Notes under the pieces: generated by a model
The model's input: the letters and a program-made list of their open reading frames with translations, nothing else
The model's database searches: none
What the model was told of the DNA's origin: nothing
Shown here: in pieces, positions 1-10,739 of the stretch
Layout of the letters: the number at the start of each line of letters is the position of its first letter
Position numbering within the stretch: the stretch's first letter is position 1
Origin: Leuctra nigra
Taxonomy: Eukaryota; Arthropoda; Insecta; Plecoptera; Leuctridae
Reading direction: 5' to 3'
NCBI GenBank assembly: GCA_934045905.1
Contig: OW203766.1
Location: forward strand, 17,726,309 to 17,790,308
Length of the DNA: 64,000 nt
Position numbers and translations under genes: made by a program

Positions 1-1175
1 ATAATAATAAAAAACCTCTAGCAATCTTTCTTGACCTAGCTAAAGCCTTTGATACAGTAGACCATTCCTTGCTAATGACCAAACTATACAAGATAGGTAT
101 AAGAGGCTTACCCCTAGAGCTATTGAAAAGCTATATTACTGGAAGAGAACAATTTGTAAAAATAAGTGACGCAAACAGTAGCCGCAGACTAATAAAGTGC
201 GGAGTTCCTCAAGGAACAGTACTGGGACCACTTTTATTCCTAATTTATATCAACGACTTGTGTGCAATGGAGTCAAATTCTCAAATAATAACCTTTGCAG
301 ATGACACTGTTCTATTTATCTCGGAAAAAACATGGGAAGCATCATATAAACAAGCCGCATCGGTCCTTTTCAAAGTAAAGCAATGGATTCACACAAATCT
401 TCTATCATTAAATGTTGATAAAACCAACTACATCACCTTTTCACCAAGAATTAATGGCCAACCAATGAACTTAACTCTAAAAATTCACAAAGAACAGAAT
501 TGCCTAAATTCCGTCCAAAGCTGCAACTGCCTTGCCCTAAAAAATGTAACCACCGCAAAGTACCTCGGGATATTGATTGACCAACACCTACGATGGAATG
601 AACATATAACAGCTACTGTTAAAAAGCTTAGACATGTAATCGCTCAATTCTATAACCTTAGAAATATTCTCACATATAATTCCTTACGAACTGTATACTT
701 TGCGCTAGTTCAGTCTGTACTCCAATATGGGATAATTGGGTGGGGCGGAGCTTATTATACCCATATTCATCCACTGTCGACGATCCAAAATATAATTTTG
801 AAAATAATGATGTCAAAGGATTACCGATACCCCACAGTTAAGCTTTATGAAGTCGCAAACATACTTAATATTCGCAAGCTTTATGCTCAATCTCTCTTTA
901 AATTAATACACTCGAACAAATTTGAACTCCCTACCAACCCGGCACCAAATTGTTATATACAAACTAGATCAAGAACAAAGAACAATCTATATCAACCGAG
1001 GGTAAACAAAGGCATTACGCAAAGAAACCTAATTTACCTAGCTAGCAAGTTATATAACCTTCTTCCTTGTGATATACGAAGCATCCAATCGGACAAAATA
1101 TACGCATTTAAAACCAAGCGATGGCTCAAAGATTGCCCTATTGACACAATAAACGCTGCCATAAATTGCAAGTAA
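1..1175 (+). CDS. LINE reverse transcriptase, 3' part (jockey/CR1-type), 5' end outside window
   Basis: The frame is open from the window edge and encodes the second half of a non-LTR retrotransposon reverse transcriptase. In order it shows the motif A region (FLDLAKAFDTVDH, bases 30-66), GVPQGTVLGPLLFLIYINDL (about 200-255) and the catalytic FADDT (about 295-308). A thumb and C-terminal domain typical of jockey/CR1/L2-type elements follows, ending at TAA 1173-1175. The first ATG at 75 is not the real start because the conserved RT sequence begins upstream of it. The endonuclease half must lie left of the window. The frame has no internal stop, so the copy may be fairly young. Clade assignment within the jockey/CR1/L2 group is uncertain. 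Confidence 0.85.
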   Translation, partial: NNKKPLAIFLDLAKAFDTVDHSLLMTKLYKIGIRGLPLELLKSYITGREQFVKISDANSSRRLIKCGVPQGTVLGPLLFLIYINDLCAMESNSQIITFADDTVLFISEKTWEASYKQAASVLFKVKQWIHTNLLSLNVDKTNYITFSPRINGQPMNLTLKIHKEQNCLNSVQSCNCLALKNVTTAKYLGILIDQHLRWNEHITATVKKLRHVIAQFYNLRNILTYNSLRTVYFALVQSVLQYGIIGWGGAYYTHIHPLSTIQNIILKIMMSKDYRYPTVKLYEVANILNIRKLYAQSLFKLIHSNKFELPTNPAPNCYIQTRSRTKNNLYQPRVNKGITQRNLIYLASKLYNLLPCDIRSIQSDKIYAFKTKRWLKDCPIDTINAAINCK

Positions 1176-2050
1176 TAAACCACAGTTTAATAAAATAAAA
1201 GCTCATTAATTGATCTTCTCACCAACGTTCTAGGTGTAATCTTTGTATCTAGTAGATCTACATATAACACGTCCTTGTTGTGGTATCAACTAATGTACCT
1301 AGGTATCATCAGAGGTTTTTATTTGTATTTTATATTCCTTATTTTGTATTTATTTTATTTTTATTTTAGAAATAGTTAATAACGGACAATTATTAATATT
1401 TAGTATTCAGTAATACTGCAACATGCATATTATATTCAGTATCTTGTATTCCATATATAATGTACCTAGTGGATGTATTATGACTATGATTAGAAACATG
1501 ACGATATAACATGGTATAATGTTCTGTACAATATTGTTCACGGTATAACATGGTATGACATAGCATCAAGTTGAGTATCAACAAATATTCTTTTTTAAAT
1601 TTTCATTTTACTGATTAATAACTGACAATGTATATTTAGTATTAGTATTTAGTATTTAGTAATCGTTCAGCTATATATTACATTCCGTATAATAATGTCT
1701 CTGGTATATTATATAAATCCATGTAAAATGTCCATGTGTTATCCATGTAAAATATGCCCCGACACAAGTCTTCGTGACTTATTGGGGTATATATCAAACA
1801 AATATGTAAACACTGTGTGAACACACTCTCTGTACCATTTTGAAAAATAAAAATAAATAAAAAATCAAGTCCATCAATCAACTAACCCAGGACATATATT
1901 TTGCTCCCTAAAAGATATTAACAAAAACTATATTGCCACCATAAAATTGAATCATTTTCTTTATTGTTTTACGTTTATGCTATAAGAACTTAATGATAAA
2001 ATAGTTTCCCAGTTGAATTAAAATTAAATATATTAAAGAATTCCATGCAT
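1176..2050 (+). other. LINE 3' UTR and AT-rich intergenic DNA
   Basis: AT-rich non-coding sequence follows the LINE stop codon. AATAAA-like words occur at about 1190, and a T/A-rich run near 1330-1375 may mark the element's 3' end. From about 1400 to 2050 I see no gene. An AG preceded by a T-rich tract at about 2052-2059 could be the splice acceptor of the zinc-finger exon. Confidence 0.4.
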
Positions 2051-2076
2051 TGTTGCAGAGACTGGAAGAAGGAGAG

Positions 2077-3876
2077 ATGAGTCAGTTCTGGGATCCCAGC
2101 TACATCATCAAGTTGGAACCACAAGAATCTGAAGATGAGGCAAACATCATCAGCGAAGGTAATGATAACACAGCGACATCCTTCCAACCATTAGATGACG
2201 TCACAATAGAGCAGAAACCACTGTTCAGTGCCGACCAAGACTTGTTCAACAGACAAATAAAATCAGAACAGAAAGAAGAAATATCTTCCAATGACAATGA
2301 ACAAGAGCAAAGAGTTGAACAGAAGCCACTGTTCATCACTCACCAAGACTTGTTCAACAGACAAATAAAATCAGAACAAAAAGAAGAAATCTCTTGCAAT
2401 GATAATGAACAAGGTCAAGGTGTTGAACAGAAACCACTGTTCATAACCGACCAAGACTTGTTCAACAGACAAATAAAATCAGAACTGAGTGCAGAAATCT
2501 CTTCCAATGACAACAATGCTCTTTACGAAGAAGGGCAAGGAGCTGAACAAAAACCACTGATCATCACCGACCAAGAACAGTTCAATAGACTAATAAAACC
2601 TGAAAATGAAGAATTCCCATTTAATGATAAAGATGTTCTTTATGAACAAGAAATCGCCAAGCTAGATTCTACAAATCATAATGTAGATAACTATTTAAAT
2701 AAATATTACAAAAGTAAATATCTCATAAAGGACAGCATTGTATCGCTCAGTAGAGTAGAGATTTCATCTGCACACAACTGTTCGCTGCACCTGCCAAGAC
2801 ACGGTAACCTCAAGCCCGATGCCCACGCTGGAGGAGACATGCAGGAGCAGCTCGCCTCCACTAGCGGCCTGCACAAGGAGAGGAGCAAGGAGCGGGCAGC
2901 ATCCAGTAGCAGGGCTGATGATCTGCCACAGCACACGCTTGTTACTGTCGCTGTCAGACACTGTAACCTCAAGCCCGATGTCCACGCTGGAGGAGACATA
3001 CAGGAGCAGCTCGCCTCCACTAGCGGCCTGCACAAGGAGAGGAGCAAGGAGCACGCAGCATCCAGGAGCAGGGCCGATGATCTGTCACAGCACGTGCTTG
3101 TTCCTGTCGCTGTCAGACACTTCGACTGCGCTCACTGCCTGGCAAAGCTCAAAACAAGAGAGGGAATTAAACAACATCTAACCATTAACAGTCTGACTCA
3201 CACCACAGACCATCCACTCTCGTGCAACGCTAGCCCCTACCCGAGAGCTTCCAGAAACAACATAACGAAACTCAAAAAGATCCATTCAGAGAAGCCACAC
3301 CGATGCTCTACATGCGAATATAGAACGCACAACAAAAGGCTCCTCGTTGAACACATGCGCAGACATGCGGGCGAGCGGCCGTACGCCTGCAATGTTTGCT
3401 CCTACAAGTCTGCCACTAGTGGCAACCTATCCAGACATAAGAAGACTCATTCCTCTGAGAAGTCGCACCGATGCAGTACATGCGAATATAGAACGCATAC
3501 GAAGAGAAACCTCGTTGCTCATCAGCACATACATTCGAGCGAGCGGGCGTACGCCTGCAATGTTTGCTCCTACAAGTCTGCCACTAGTGGCAACCTATCC
3601 AGACATAAGAAGACTCATTCCTCTGAGAAGTCGCACCGATGCAGTACATGCGAATATAGAACGCATATGAAGAGAAACCTCGTTGTCCATCAGCGCATAC
3701 ATTCGAGCGAGCGGCCATATGCATGTAAACTTTGCACCTACACGAGTGTCAGCAGCAGAGGACTGATTCACCACATGAAGTCACACTTAGCAGTGAAACC
3801 CCATCAATGTGCCTACTGTGCCTTTGCGAGCAGATACAAGGGTAATCTGGCTGTTCACATGAAGCGTCACAACTAG
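2077..3876 (+). CDS. C2H2 zinc-finger protein with tandem acidic repeats
   Basis: Predicted nuclear DNA-binding protein of 599 residues if it starts at ATG 2077. The frame extends upstream to a possible acceptor (TTGTTGCAG ending about 2058), so a 5' exon may exist. The N-terminal part has four copies of an acidic unit around EQKPLF.(T/A)DQDLFNRQIKSE (bases 2209-2680), each with a psi-K-x-E motif. A second duplicated segment follows (about 2790-3120). The C-terminal part (residues about 407-599) has seven classical C2H2 fingers plus one degenerate finger near FDCAHC. Fingers alternate between two types, starting HRCSTCEYRTH and YACNVCSYKSA, and one two-finger module is duplicated with almost no change (168-bp period). 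AATAAA lies just after the stop (about 3917). DNA target and symbol cannot be assigned. Confidence 0.85.
   Translation: MSQFWDPSYIIKLEPQESEDEANIISEGNDNTATSFQPLDDVTIEQKPLFSADQDLFNRQIKSEQKEEISSNDNEQEQRVEQKPLFITHQDLFNRQIKSEQKEEISCNDNEQGQGVEQKPLFITDQDLFNRQIKSELSAEISSNDNNALYEEGQGAEQKPLIITDQEQFNRLIKPENEEFPFNDKDVLYEQEIAKLDSTNHNVDNYLNKYYKSKYLIKDSIVSLSRVEISSAHNCSLHLPRHGNLKPDAHAGGDMQEQLASTSGLHKERSKERAASSSRADDLPQHTLVTVAVRHCNLKPDVHAGGDIQEQLASTSGLHKERSKEHAASRSRADDLSQHVLVPVAVRHFDCAHCLAKLKTREGIKQHLTINSLTHTTDHPLSCNASPYPRASRNNITKLKKIHSEKPHRCSTCEYRTHNKRLLVEHMRRHAGERPYACNVCSYKSATSGNLSRHKKTHSSEKSHRCSTCEYRTHTKRNLVAHQHIHSSERAYACNVCSYKSATSGNLSRHKKTHSSEKSHRCSTCEYRTHMKRNLVVHQRIHSSERPYACKLCTYTSVSSRGLIHHMKSHLAVKPHQCAYCAFASRYKGNLAVHMKRHN
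2209..2680 (+). repeat. Four tandem acidic repeats inside the zinc-finger gene
   Basis: Four imperfect in-frame units of about 108-120 bp encode EQKPL(F/I)..DQ(D/E).FNR.IK(S/P)E followed by an acidic, Asn-rich linker. The first three are most alike and the fourth is diverged. Confidence 0.85.
2790..3120 (+). repeat. Duplicated linker segment of the zinc-finger gene
   Basis: Two nearly identical copies encode CNLKPD.HAGGD.QEQLASTSG and the following basic stretch. They lie between the acidic repeats and the fingers. Few base differences suggest a recent duplication. Confidence 0.85.
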
Positions 3877-3899
3877 ATCAAACTGTCATCAGACGTCTA

Positions 3900-4333
3900 A
3901 ACATTTACTAGGTTTTAATAAACCTTGCTTGATCAATTAGCTGTGATATAATATATGTCAAAAATGATAATCCATTCAGTTATATGGCATCGTATCATAC
4001 GCAATTATATTAATATCTCAATGGATAACCTATGTAGTTATGTAGATATTGTTTCTAAACTACACTATTATAATATAAATCATGCAAGTGTTTTACTTCA
4101 CATTAAAGGGGTATAGGTACATAATTCTTCTGTCCGTACCTGACAAAATCTCTACTGTTGTTTATCGGTAGGAAAACGCTAAGTATAAAGCGTTGATAAG
4201 TAAGCCTTTGTATTGCATGCGAATTAATATGTGTGTCAAATATGTTCATCTACAGACCTTGAAAACCAATTTGAAGATAATCTATAACTCATTCACCAAG
4301 GAGGAAGTGATAAAAATGGAACGCTTTGATAGG
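3900..4333. other. Intergenic, nothing recognised
   Basis: AT-rich sequence downstream of the zinc-finger gene with no supported coding region. It may include the gene's 3' UTR. Confidence 0.3.
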
Positions 4334-4335
4334 TA

Positions 4336-4546
4336 CACTTGGCCAAACAAAACTTGAACGTTCAATAAATCTGATAGGCTGATAAATGTAAGATTGCACC
4401 ATCAGAAGTCAGTCTAAGCGATCTCATTGTCTCACTCTAGTAGGTGACCTCACATTTCAATGATAATAACAAGCTTTGATTGGTTATGGGACATGACCAG
4501 CAGTCATTCAAATTTGGTCAACGTTCAAGTTTTGTTTGGCCGAGTG
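4336..4546. mobile_element. Tc1/mariner-like MITE (211 bp)
   Basis: Ends are inverted copies starting CACTTGGCCAAACAAAACTT and are flanked by TA on both sides (4334-4335 and 4547-4548). No coding capacity. A second copy in inverted orientation lies at 31383-31595. TA target duplication and CAC-type termini fit the IS630/Tc1/mariner group. Confidence 0.8.
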
Positions 4547-4849
4547 TACATTTTTACATATTTCAAATGAAGCATAAAAATGTAAGTAAAAATGTCAATT
4601 ACTCTTGAAGCTCATCATTACAGATTTGTAAAAAAAAAAATTATAATGCTGGTCCTAATGTCCATGCAACAGTTGGTGATGATCGGTCAAACGATTCCAG
4701 TATTATTGGCACATCAAGTTTCTTTCATCCCCATTGCCAAGCACAGTATCAACTACACATCAAGTTGCCGCAGAATCTATTGGACCGATCTTGATGAAAA
4801 TAATTATGACACCAACCAGAATAGTAATATACGTTTTGTGAAAGATTGA

Positions 4850-4962
4850 CCTGATCCGTTACTTCGTTTGGCAGGAGACGCCAGATGCACAGAACGAAAA
4901 AAAAACAGAGATTTTAGTCATAAGTTTCAAATGAAGACGCTCGCTCCGCTCGCTTGATTTAT
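4850..4962 (-). mobile_element. Helitron-like fragment, 5' end
   Basis: The minus strand carries a diverged copy of the GAGCGAGCG.AGCGAGCGTC start (4935-4955) found at the left end of the Helitron-like copies further right. It is followed by a body fragment with the typical cacttt/ctctgt-rich lead. The rest is lost, and the sequence is bounded on the right by a hAT-type MITE. Confidence 0.5.
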
Positions 4963-4987
4963 TTGTGTCTCCAACAAACACAATCCA

Positions 4988-6023
4988 CAGGCGCGTAGGA
5001 AGGGGGGGGGGGGGGAATGGGGGTCAATGACCCCCCCACTTTTCATCTTGACACCCCCAGATATCACCCCCAGATATACAAAAAAAATTGATAGAGATAG
5101 ATCCAAAAATGCACAGATTTGCTCCATTAGAAGATTGAATTCTCAAAATTTTCCCAAGTTTTGCAAAACTAATTGAACTGAGGCATTTCCAACCAATGAG
5201 ACAATAACTCATTTGACCAACGTGATCATCCTCATGAATAAAATGTAATATTACACATTAAAATATGATACCAAAACACATACCTACAGTTTTGTCTTAT
5301 TGCTTATTGCTGTTGCTTAGGCCATCTTGCTTTGGCAAGAAAATTACAATAAATAATTGCAAGCTTTTTCAATGGAATTCCAAAATCGATTCATAATCGA
5401 CTCTCTTTTACTACAAATTCAAAAAATTCCCTGCGGGGCCATTGGGGATTTTATCAAATAAAAAGATGAACAGATTATAATGCATTCTGCCTTATGTTTT
5501 CCAAGAATATTGCATATCACACATTTTTTTTTTTGAAAAGAATGCCAAAAATGCTTCAAATTTGATTGTTTTGTATCAATAACTCAAAAAATTTCTTGCG
5601 GGGCCATTGGGGATTTTATCAAATGAACAATTTACCTACAGATTAAAATGCATTTTGTCTAAAGTTTTCCGGAGAATATTGCATATCACACATTTTTATT
5701 TCTTTGAAAATGATGCCAAAATAGCTTCAAATTAGATTCTTTTGTATCAAAAACTCAAAAAATTCCCTGCGGGGCCAATTTGGGGATGAAGCAAGTAGTT
5801 ACAGATTATGGCATATCACACATTGTAAATTTCTTTCATAAGAATGCCAAAATAGCTTCAAATTCGATTCTTCTATATCAAAAATTCAAAAAAGGTCCTG
5901 CGGAGCAAACTGGGGGGCGAGCACCCCATGCCCCTTGTAACGGTGAACTATACTTTTTCCTCACATTCATCGATCCCCGATAATTTTGACCCCCCCACTC
6001 AAATTAAAGTTCCTACGCGCCTG
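4988..6023. mobile_element. hAT-type MITE (1036 bp) with 8-bp target duplication
   Basis: Terminal inverted repeats CAGGCGCGTAGGAA / TTCCTACGCGCCTG are flanked by a perfect 8-bp duplication, acaatcca, at 4980-4987 and 6024-6031. Terminal CAG and an 8-bp duplication are hAT hallmarks. Just inside the left end is a long poly(G) run. The interior has about four diverged tandem units containing ctgcggggcc (near 5431, 5594, 5766 and 5897). No transposase frame is present. The same termini recur at 39712-39870 and, in part, near 58358. Confidence 0.9.
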
Positions 6024-6102
6024 ACAATCCACGATACAACACGACACAATTTTTTTTCTGGTTCTGGAAAAACTGTATAACTGATCCATGTGTCGTGACT
6101 TA

Positions 6103-6322
6103 AGGCCGATGCACAATTGACGCAGACGGACGACGCGGACGGACGACGGAGACGGATACGATGTTTAGGTATGACCATAGACATTGGTATGACATATTCA
6201 CTCTTGACTGTTCACAATCGGACGCGGACGGACGACGACTTTAAATTGTGTCCGTCTCCGTCGTCCGTCCACGTCGTCCGTCTGCGTCAAATGTGCATCG
6301 GCCTTCAATTGTGCATCGGCCT
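6103..6322. mobile_element. Harbinger-like MITE (220 bp)
   Basis: The ends are long inverted repeats (AGGCCGATGCACAATTGACG and its complement) flanked by TTA at 6100-6102 and 6323-6325. The interior is a near-palindrome of ACGGACGACG units. The 3-bp TTA duplication fits PIF/Harbinger. The right terminus is partly duplicated (two copies of tgcatcggcct). Confidence 0.75.
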
Positions 6323-6329
6323 TTAGGTA

Positions 6330-7068
6330 CTTTTTTCAAAAAACTCTTTTGACAACTCGTTCTAAACTCTTAAATGGCAACAAGTTGCAACAAGTATGTA
6401 AATATTTGACCGATTGAATTGAAATGTGTAAAATAAGTGATAATGTTGGTCATGATCACCATGCCAAATTTGGACTAGTTCGGAGCATTTTGATTTTCGA
6501 CCAATCGGATTTTTTTTTAAATATTTTAACCAATTGGAGGTTCTGGCTGAAACGTTGTAAAATTTGAGACAATGTTGGTCTTAATAACCTTACAAAATTT
6601 CAAATTGATCGGGCCAACTTAATTTGAACAAATCAACGGATTTCAAAAATAAAATCATTCTGCAAACACTTGAGGTGGTCTTTACATGCATGCAGTGATC
6701 GGAGAAATGGTGTACCACGTCGCCAACAATGTGAAAAAAGAGAGAAAAAAAGGAGTTCCGTTGGTTTGGTCTTTCTGTCGGAAAGTGAGTCGTCTAGTTG
6801 TCTGCCTCATTCCCGATTTTTTTTGTAAATTTTTGCATTTTACATTTTTCCCAAACAAAGAGCTCGAACGGCTCAAATGGGGAGAAAACAACGTCTTGGG
6901 TTGTGTCAAAACGCACAAAACTAATTTTCTTTTTATTTTACTTTTTCCGGGACACCAGGAGGGTCCTTGAGACACGTCCCATTGAACTGAATCATTTTGT
7001 CTAAAGGACGTCCATGCTGCATTACGATAACACCCGGCAGAAAACCGTGTGTAAACCACGAGATTGTA
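6330..7068. other. Repeat debris, no gene
   Basis: Phrases such as 'accaatcgg...aaaatc' and 'gatcgggccaactt' resemble the body of the Helitron-like family (bases about 6400-6650). Nothing codes convincingly. The remaining 400 bp have no recognised feature. Confidence 0.35.
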
Positions 7069-7072
7069 TTAA

Positions 7073-7832
7073 GGTGGCTGGGTCGATCGACCATTTTTTC
7101 AGATAGTGTTCAATTTTGCTGTACTCACTCATCGGTATCCCCTAAACAACACTTCAAAAAATAAAATACTTCCCGTGTCTAGTTTTCGAGATAGGCGAAT
7201 AAGAAAGCAGTATTTTCCCCATGTTATCTTATGGCAGGTTTCAAAAATTTGCTATCAATGAAGATTCTAATTAATTGGCTCGATAGATTTTCAAAAAACC
7301 TATATAAGAAAGAATCTTTGTTCTATTTACTTTCATTAAAAAAATATAAACCAATATCATCGTGTGCTAAATAAAAAGTTATAGGCGATTCAATTCAAAT
7401 TGCGAATCAAGTCAAAATACTTTTGGCAACATGGGAGTGCTCAAGGTAGTTAGAAGGCACTATAAATGCCTACTAAAGATACCTTGACTTTTCATGAAAG
7501 TAAACTCTAGGTGTAAGCTCAGCAACCTCAGCCATCATGACTCCACACAAATCAAAATTTTCAAAGTACGATGTTGCCATATTGTACCGTATTGTTAAAA
7601 TTTTAGATAATTCTTCAATATCCAAATCAAAACTAACTTCTTTGGGGGCAGTAATACTGCTCTAAATAATAAGATAACGTATAAATACATTTTAAATGTT
7701 GTCTATTTCAACTACCCAGTATATTATACAAGTAAATTATGTGCTAAAAGAATTTATAAACGTGATTTTTTTACACTTAATAAATTAGTAAAAGCTCTCC
7801 AATACTTCAGAAAATCGATCGATCCAGCTACC
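7073..7832. mobile_element. piggyBac-like (TTAA) MITE (760 bp)
   Basis: Inverted ends GGT(G/A)GCTGG(G/A)TCGATCGA are each bordered by TTAA (7069-7072 and 7833-7836). No transposase is present. TTAA duplication is the piggyBac signature. Confidence 0.7.
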
Positions 7833-7839
7833 TTAAGTA

Positions 7840-8224
7840 TAAAATATCCAATAAAAAAAGAACGTGTTTCAGGGGAAAAGTAGCATATAACACAGAAAAT
7901 AAATTATAGCAAATACGAGAATACATCAGCTGTTCAAATAAATTAGGATACCGTCAAATGTGGTGACTTGAATCTATTTTGTGGAAATTTGGACGCCATG
8001 TGAAAGTTACTTACCAAATGTAATGATTTTTCCACATATTATGTTGACATGTACATTAGCTAGCATTTAGATTAATCAACAATTTTTTTATAACGATTTT
8101 TACAACTATGGAAAAAAATATACTGTACTGACCCAAGTCACTCCACCACTAGGGGTGACTTGGGTCAAAACATTTAAATTGGTCCTCTCACAATATAGTT
8201 AACTAAATTTAAAAATAAAAACAC
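7840..8224. other. AT-rich, nothing recognised
   Basis: No supported coding region. The words 'cccaagtcactc' recur here and at about 8755 and 9098, suggesting an older degraded repeat running to about 9140. Confidence 0.3.
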
Positions 8225-8229
8225 TCTAT

Positions 8230-8515
8230 AATAATGTTTTTTTTGTCTGCGGCTTCGTCGCACTGTTCTGTAGCGAGGCTAATGGCGACGGATGAAAGAT
8301 TATGATGATGATTGGGAGATGATGGTGAAGAGTAGGTAAGGATGGAAGGTGGTAAGGAGGCGGTCGTGGCCTATTAGTAGGGTACCTTCCCAGTATTTGC
8401 CTGTCGACTGAGGGAATACCACGAAAAAACCCCAGTCAGGAAGGACGGCCGCGGGAATCGAACCCGGGCCTTCGGAATACAAGTTCAGAGCGTTACCACT
8501 CAGCCAACCTGTTCC
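8230..8515 (-). mobile_element. tRNA-derived SINE, copy 1
   Basis: On the minus strand the head reads like a tRNA. It has an A box (TGGCTGAGTGGT, near 8506), a B box (GGTTCGATTCC, near 8456) and the correct tRNA spacing. The tRNA-unrelated body contains TCCTTCCTGACTG and CCCTCAGTCGA words, and a 3' part contains agaacagtgcgacg. Related copies lie at about 56850-57050 (+) and 47905-47975 (-). The internal pol III promoter boxes suggest it is, or was, transcribed by RNA polymerase III. Confidence 0.8.
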
Positions 8516-8519
8516 ATAA

Positions 8520-9540
8520 ATATGTATTTGGGTGTACACTTTGTACGAATACAAGAGAACAATGTAGGTAAATAAATTGTTTATTGAAAATACTGCAAGG
8601 TGAAGGAAAGTGTTAAAAGCTACAATTGAAATGACAAATCATACAGAAATATAAGACATAATATGATCAAATCTACAATTAATTTTATTGGCAATTTTGT
8701 AATTTTATTGTAATTTTTATTTTTTTTCGTTGTAATTGGCCTCTATGTTTGGACCCAAGTCACTCATTGAAATTTTCTGCAACAAAGAATTCAAAATGTC
8801 CGCCTTATTTTTCGCATCAATATGAAGAACAAGCTTAAGCTTAGATAGAAGCAAATAATCCTACATTTAGCAAAACTTTTTACTGCATGTCTCTAGCAAC
8901 CTCGGTTAAAAAGTTGCAATAGGAAGTTCACAAAAATATTTTCTAATGCAAAATGGAGTGTCATCTTATCAGGATTATACTCTTAGCAGGATAAGTTTGT
9001 CTACCTACACCTTCACCAGCTTGGCAAAATGCTGTAACTTTTTTTATGACTTCCTCACCAGACGCAATGCTTGATTTAAACTATTATGGCGCCATTGACC
9101 CAAGTCACCCAGGTGATTCAAGTCTCCCCGTATGACGGTAAATAAAAAAACGGGTAACGTTTCTACAACCGCAGCATTATTTTTCTATTCATCATTATAC
9201 ATTTTCTGCATGGCATTGTCAGCTTGTTAAAGTAATCATCACCACTTGTAGGGGGGCTAATTCACCCTTCGACTCATAATTATTCTCAAATAAATTCACT
9301 TTTTTATATTTTTTTTATACATTCACTGAATTTTGAGAGATGTCTGGATCCATCCAGTTAGACAGGAATTATCTGGACTCAGATGGACTGGATTTTTCCT
9401 TTATGACTGGATAAAAGTATATACATGTTACAATCTATTTTTTTTCTGTGAATGTTTTGAAAGTCACAGGGACAAGTGTCATTATATTCTTGAAGATATG
9501 CAAAAATCTCAAACTTAAAACTTGTATCCAAACGATATAC
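8520..9540. other. AT-rich intergenic DNA, nothing recognised
   Basis: Short random frames only. I see no splice-supported exon or clean repeat boundary. Confidence 0.3.
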
Positions 9541-9547
9541 ACAAAAG

Positions 9548-10308
9548 CAGGGACCCGAACCGGAACCGGAACCGGAACCTAGAACCGGTATGAACCTTTA
9601 TAATTTCGGAACCGGAACCGTTATACTTCTTTCCCAAAGAACCGGAACCGGAACCCGAACCTTTATAATCAATAAGGTTCTTAAAGGTTCTTTAAGGTTC
9701 CTTCTTTTAATAAAAAACCATGTATATCACTTGGATATAATATTATTCACAAAGTTGTATAAAGTTTATTTTTTGATAAAATTTCAAAATGTATTTTTTT
9801 TTAGAAATTTTTAATTCTTGATAAGAAATAATAATTCTTCATTATGCAAACGCTGCTTGAGTTTTCAATTTTTGAATCTGACTACTGCGATGAGAACTGC
9901 ATTGCCGATAATTTGAATATGATAGCTCAGGAAAAATGAATGTTTACGTTGTCTTATGGAGAAAATTGCAGCCACTATACTGTCTCCTCTGATATTTACT
10001 CTGCGCACCATCCTGTGAATTTTATACAGACACTGCCTACACCTGTGTTTGCATTCATAGGAAAATCCAAATCCAATAATTCCATTAAATTTGACATTGG
10101 TAATACTAAAGTTTTAATAGTTTGATTTTAAATTTTAGAACCGGAACCGGAACCCGGAACCTTTATGCAGGAACCGGAACCGGAACCGAACCTTTAAGAA
10201 TATTTGTTTCAGAACCGAAACCGGAACCCGAACCTTTATAAAATAAAATTGTGGAACCGGAACCGGAACCGGAACCCGAACATTTATTCATAAAGGTTCG
10301 GGTCCCTG
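9548..10308. mobile_element. hAT-type MITE with GGAACC satellite-like ends (761 bp)
   Basis: Inverted ends CAGGGACCCGAACC / GGTTCGGGTCCCTG are flanked by an exact 8-bp duplication, cacaaaag (9540-9547 and 10309-10316). Both subterminal regions are arrays of aaccgg/ggaacc hexamers. The middle is AT-rich and non-coding. Confidence 0.9.
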
Positions 10309-10739
10309 CACAAAAGAGGTCACAAAAGTGTGTTAGAATATGGATACTGTTGCCATTTGGAACAAATAATGTGTAACTATATAAAATAAAATTTTTGTAA
10401 TTCATAGCTCGATTTCGTAATTTTTTACCGGTTAGTTTTGTATCATTTTTTTTAGATTTATTCTCAGCACATGTTTTTTTTTACATGAATTTGAAATGTA
10501 TGAAATCGAAGCAATTTCACAATATTTATGGCCCTCTAGCTCGTAAATTATATGACTTCAATTCAGTTTTATTCGTGATTTTCCGCAGTTATGGCCTAAA
10601 AACCATTCTAGTAACCAGTCCACGACCACCTCCTTCTTACAACCATTTCTTCATCCACCTCGTCCTAGCACCCGTCTTAGCTTGTCAAAGATACTGTTGA
10701 TGGTGGAATCCAGTAATCCCAATACGCAAGCGCAGTATT

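Noticed and set aside
4592..4849. 85-codon plus-strand frame
   Set aside because: No recognisable motif, no splice support, lies in repeat-rich intergenic DNA.
5780..5983. 67-codon frame inside the hAT MITE
   Set aside because: Spans internal tandem repeats of a non-coding element; no transposase motifs.
6117..6326. Frame of TDDADGRRRR-type residues
   Set aside because: Comes from the palindromic ACGGACGACG units of a Harbinger-like MITE.
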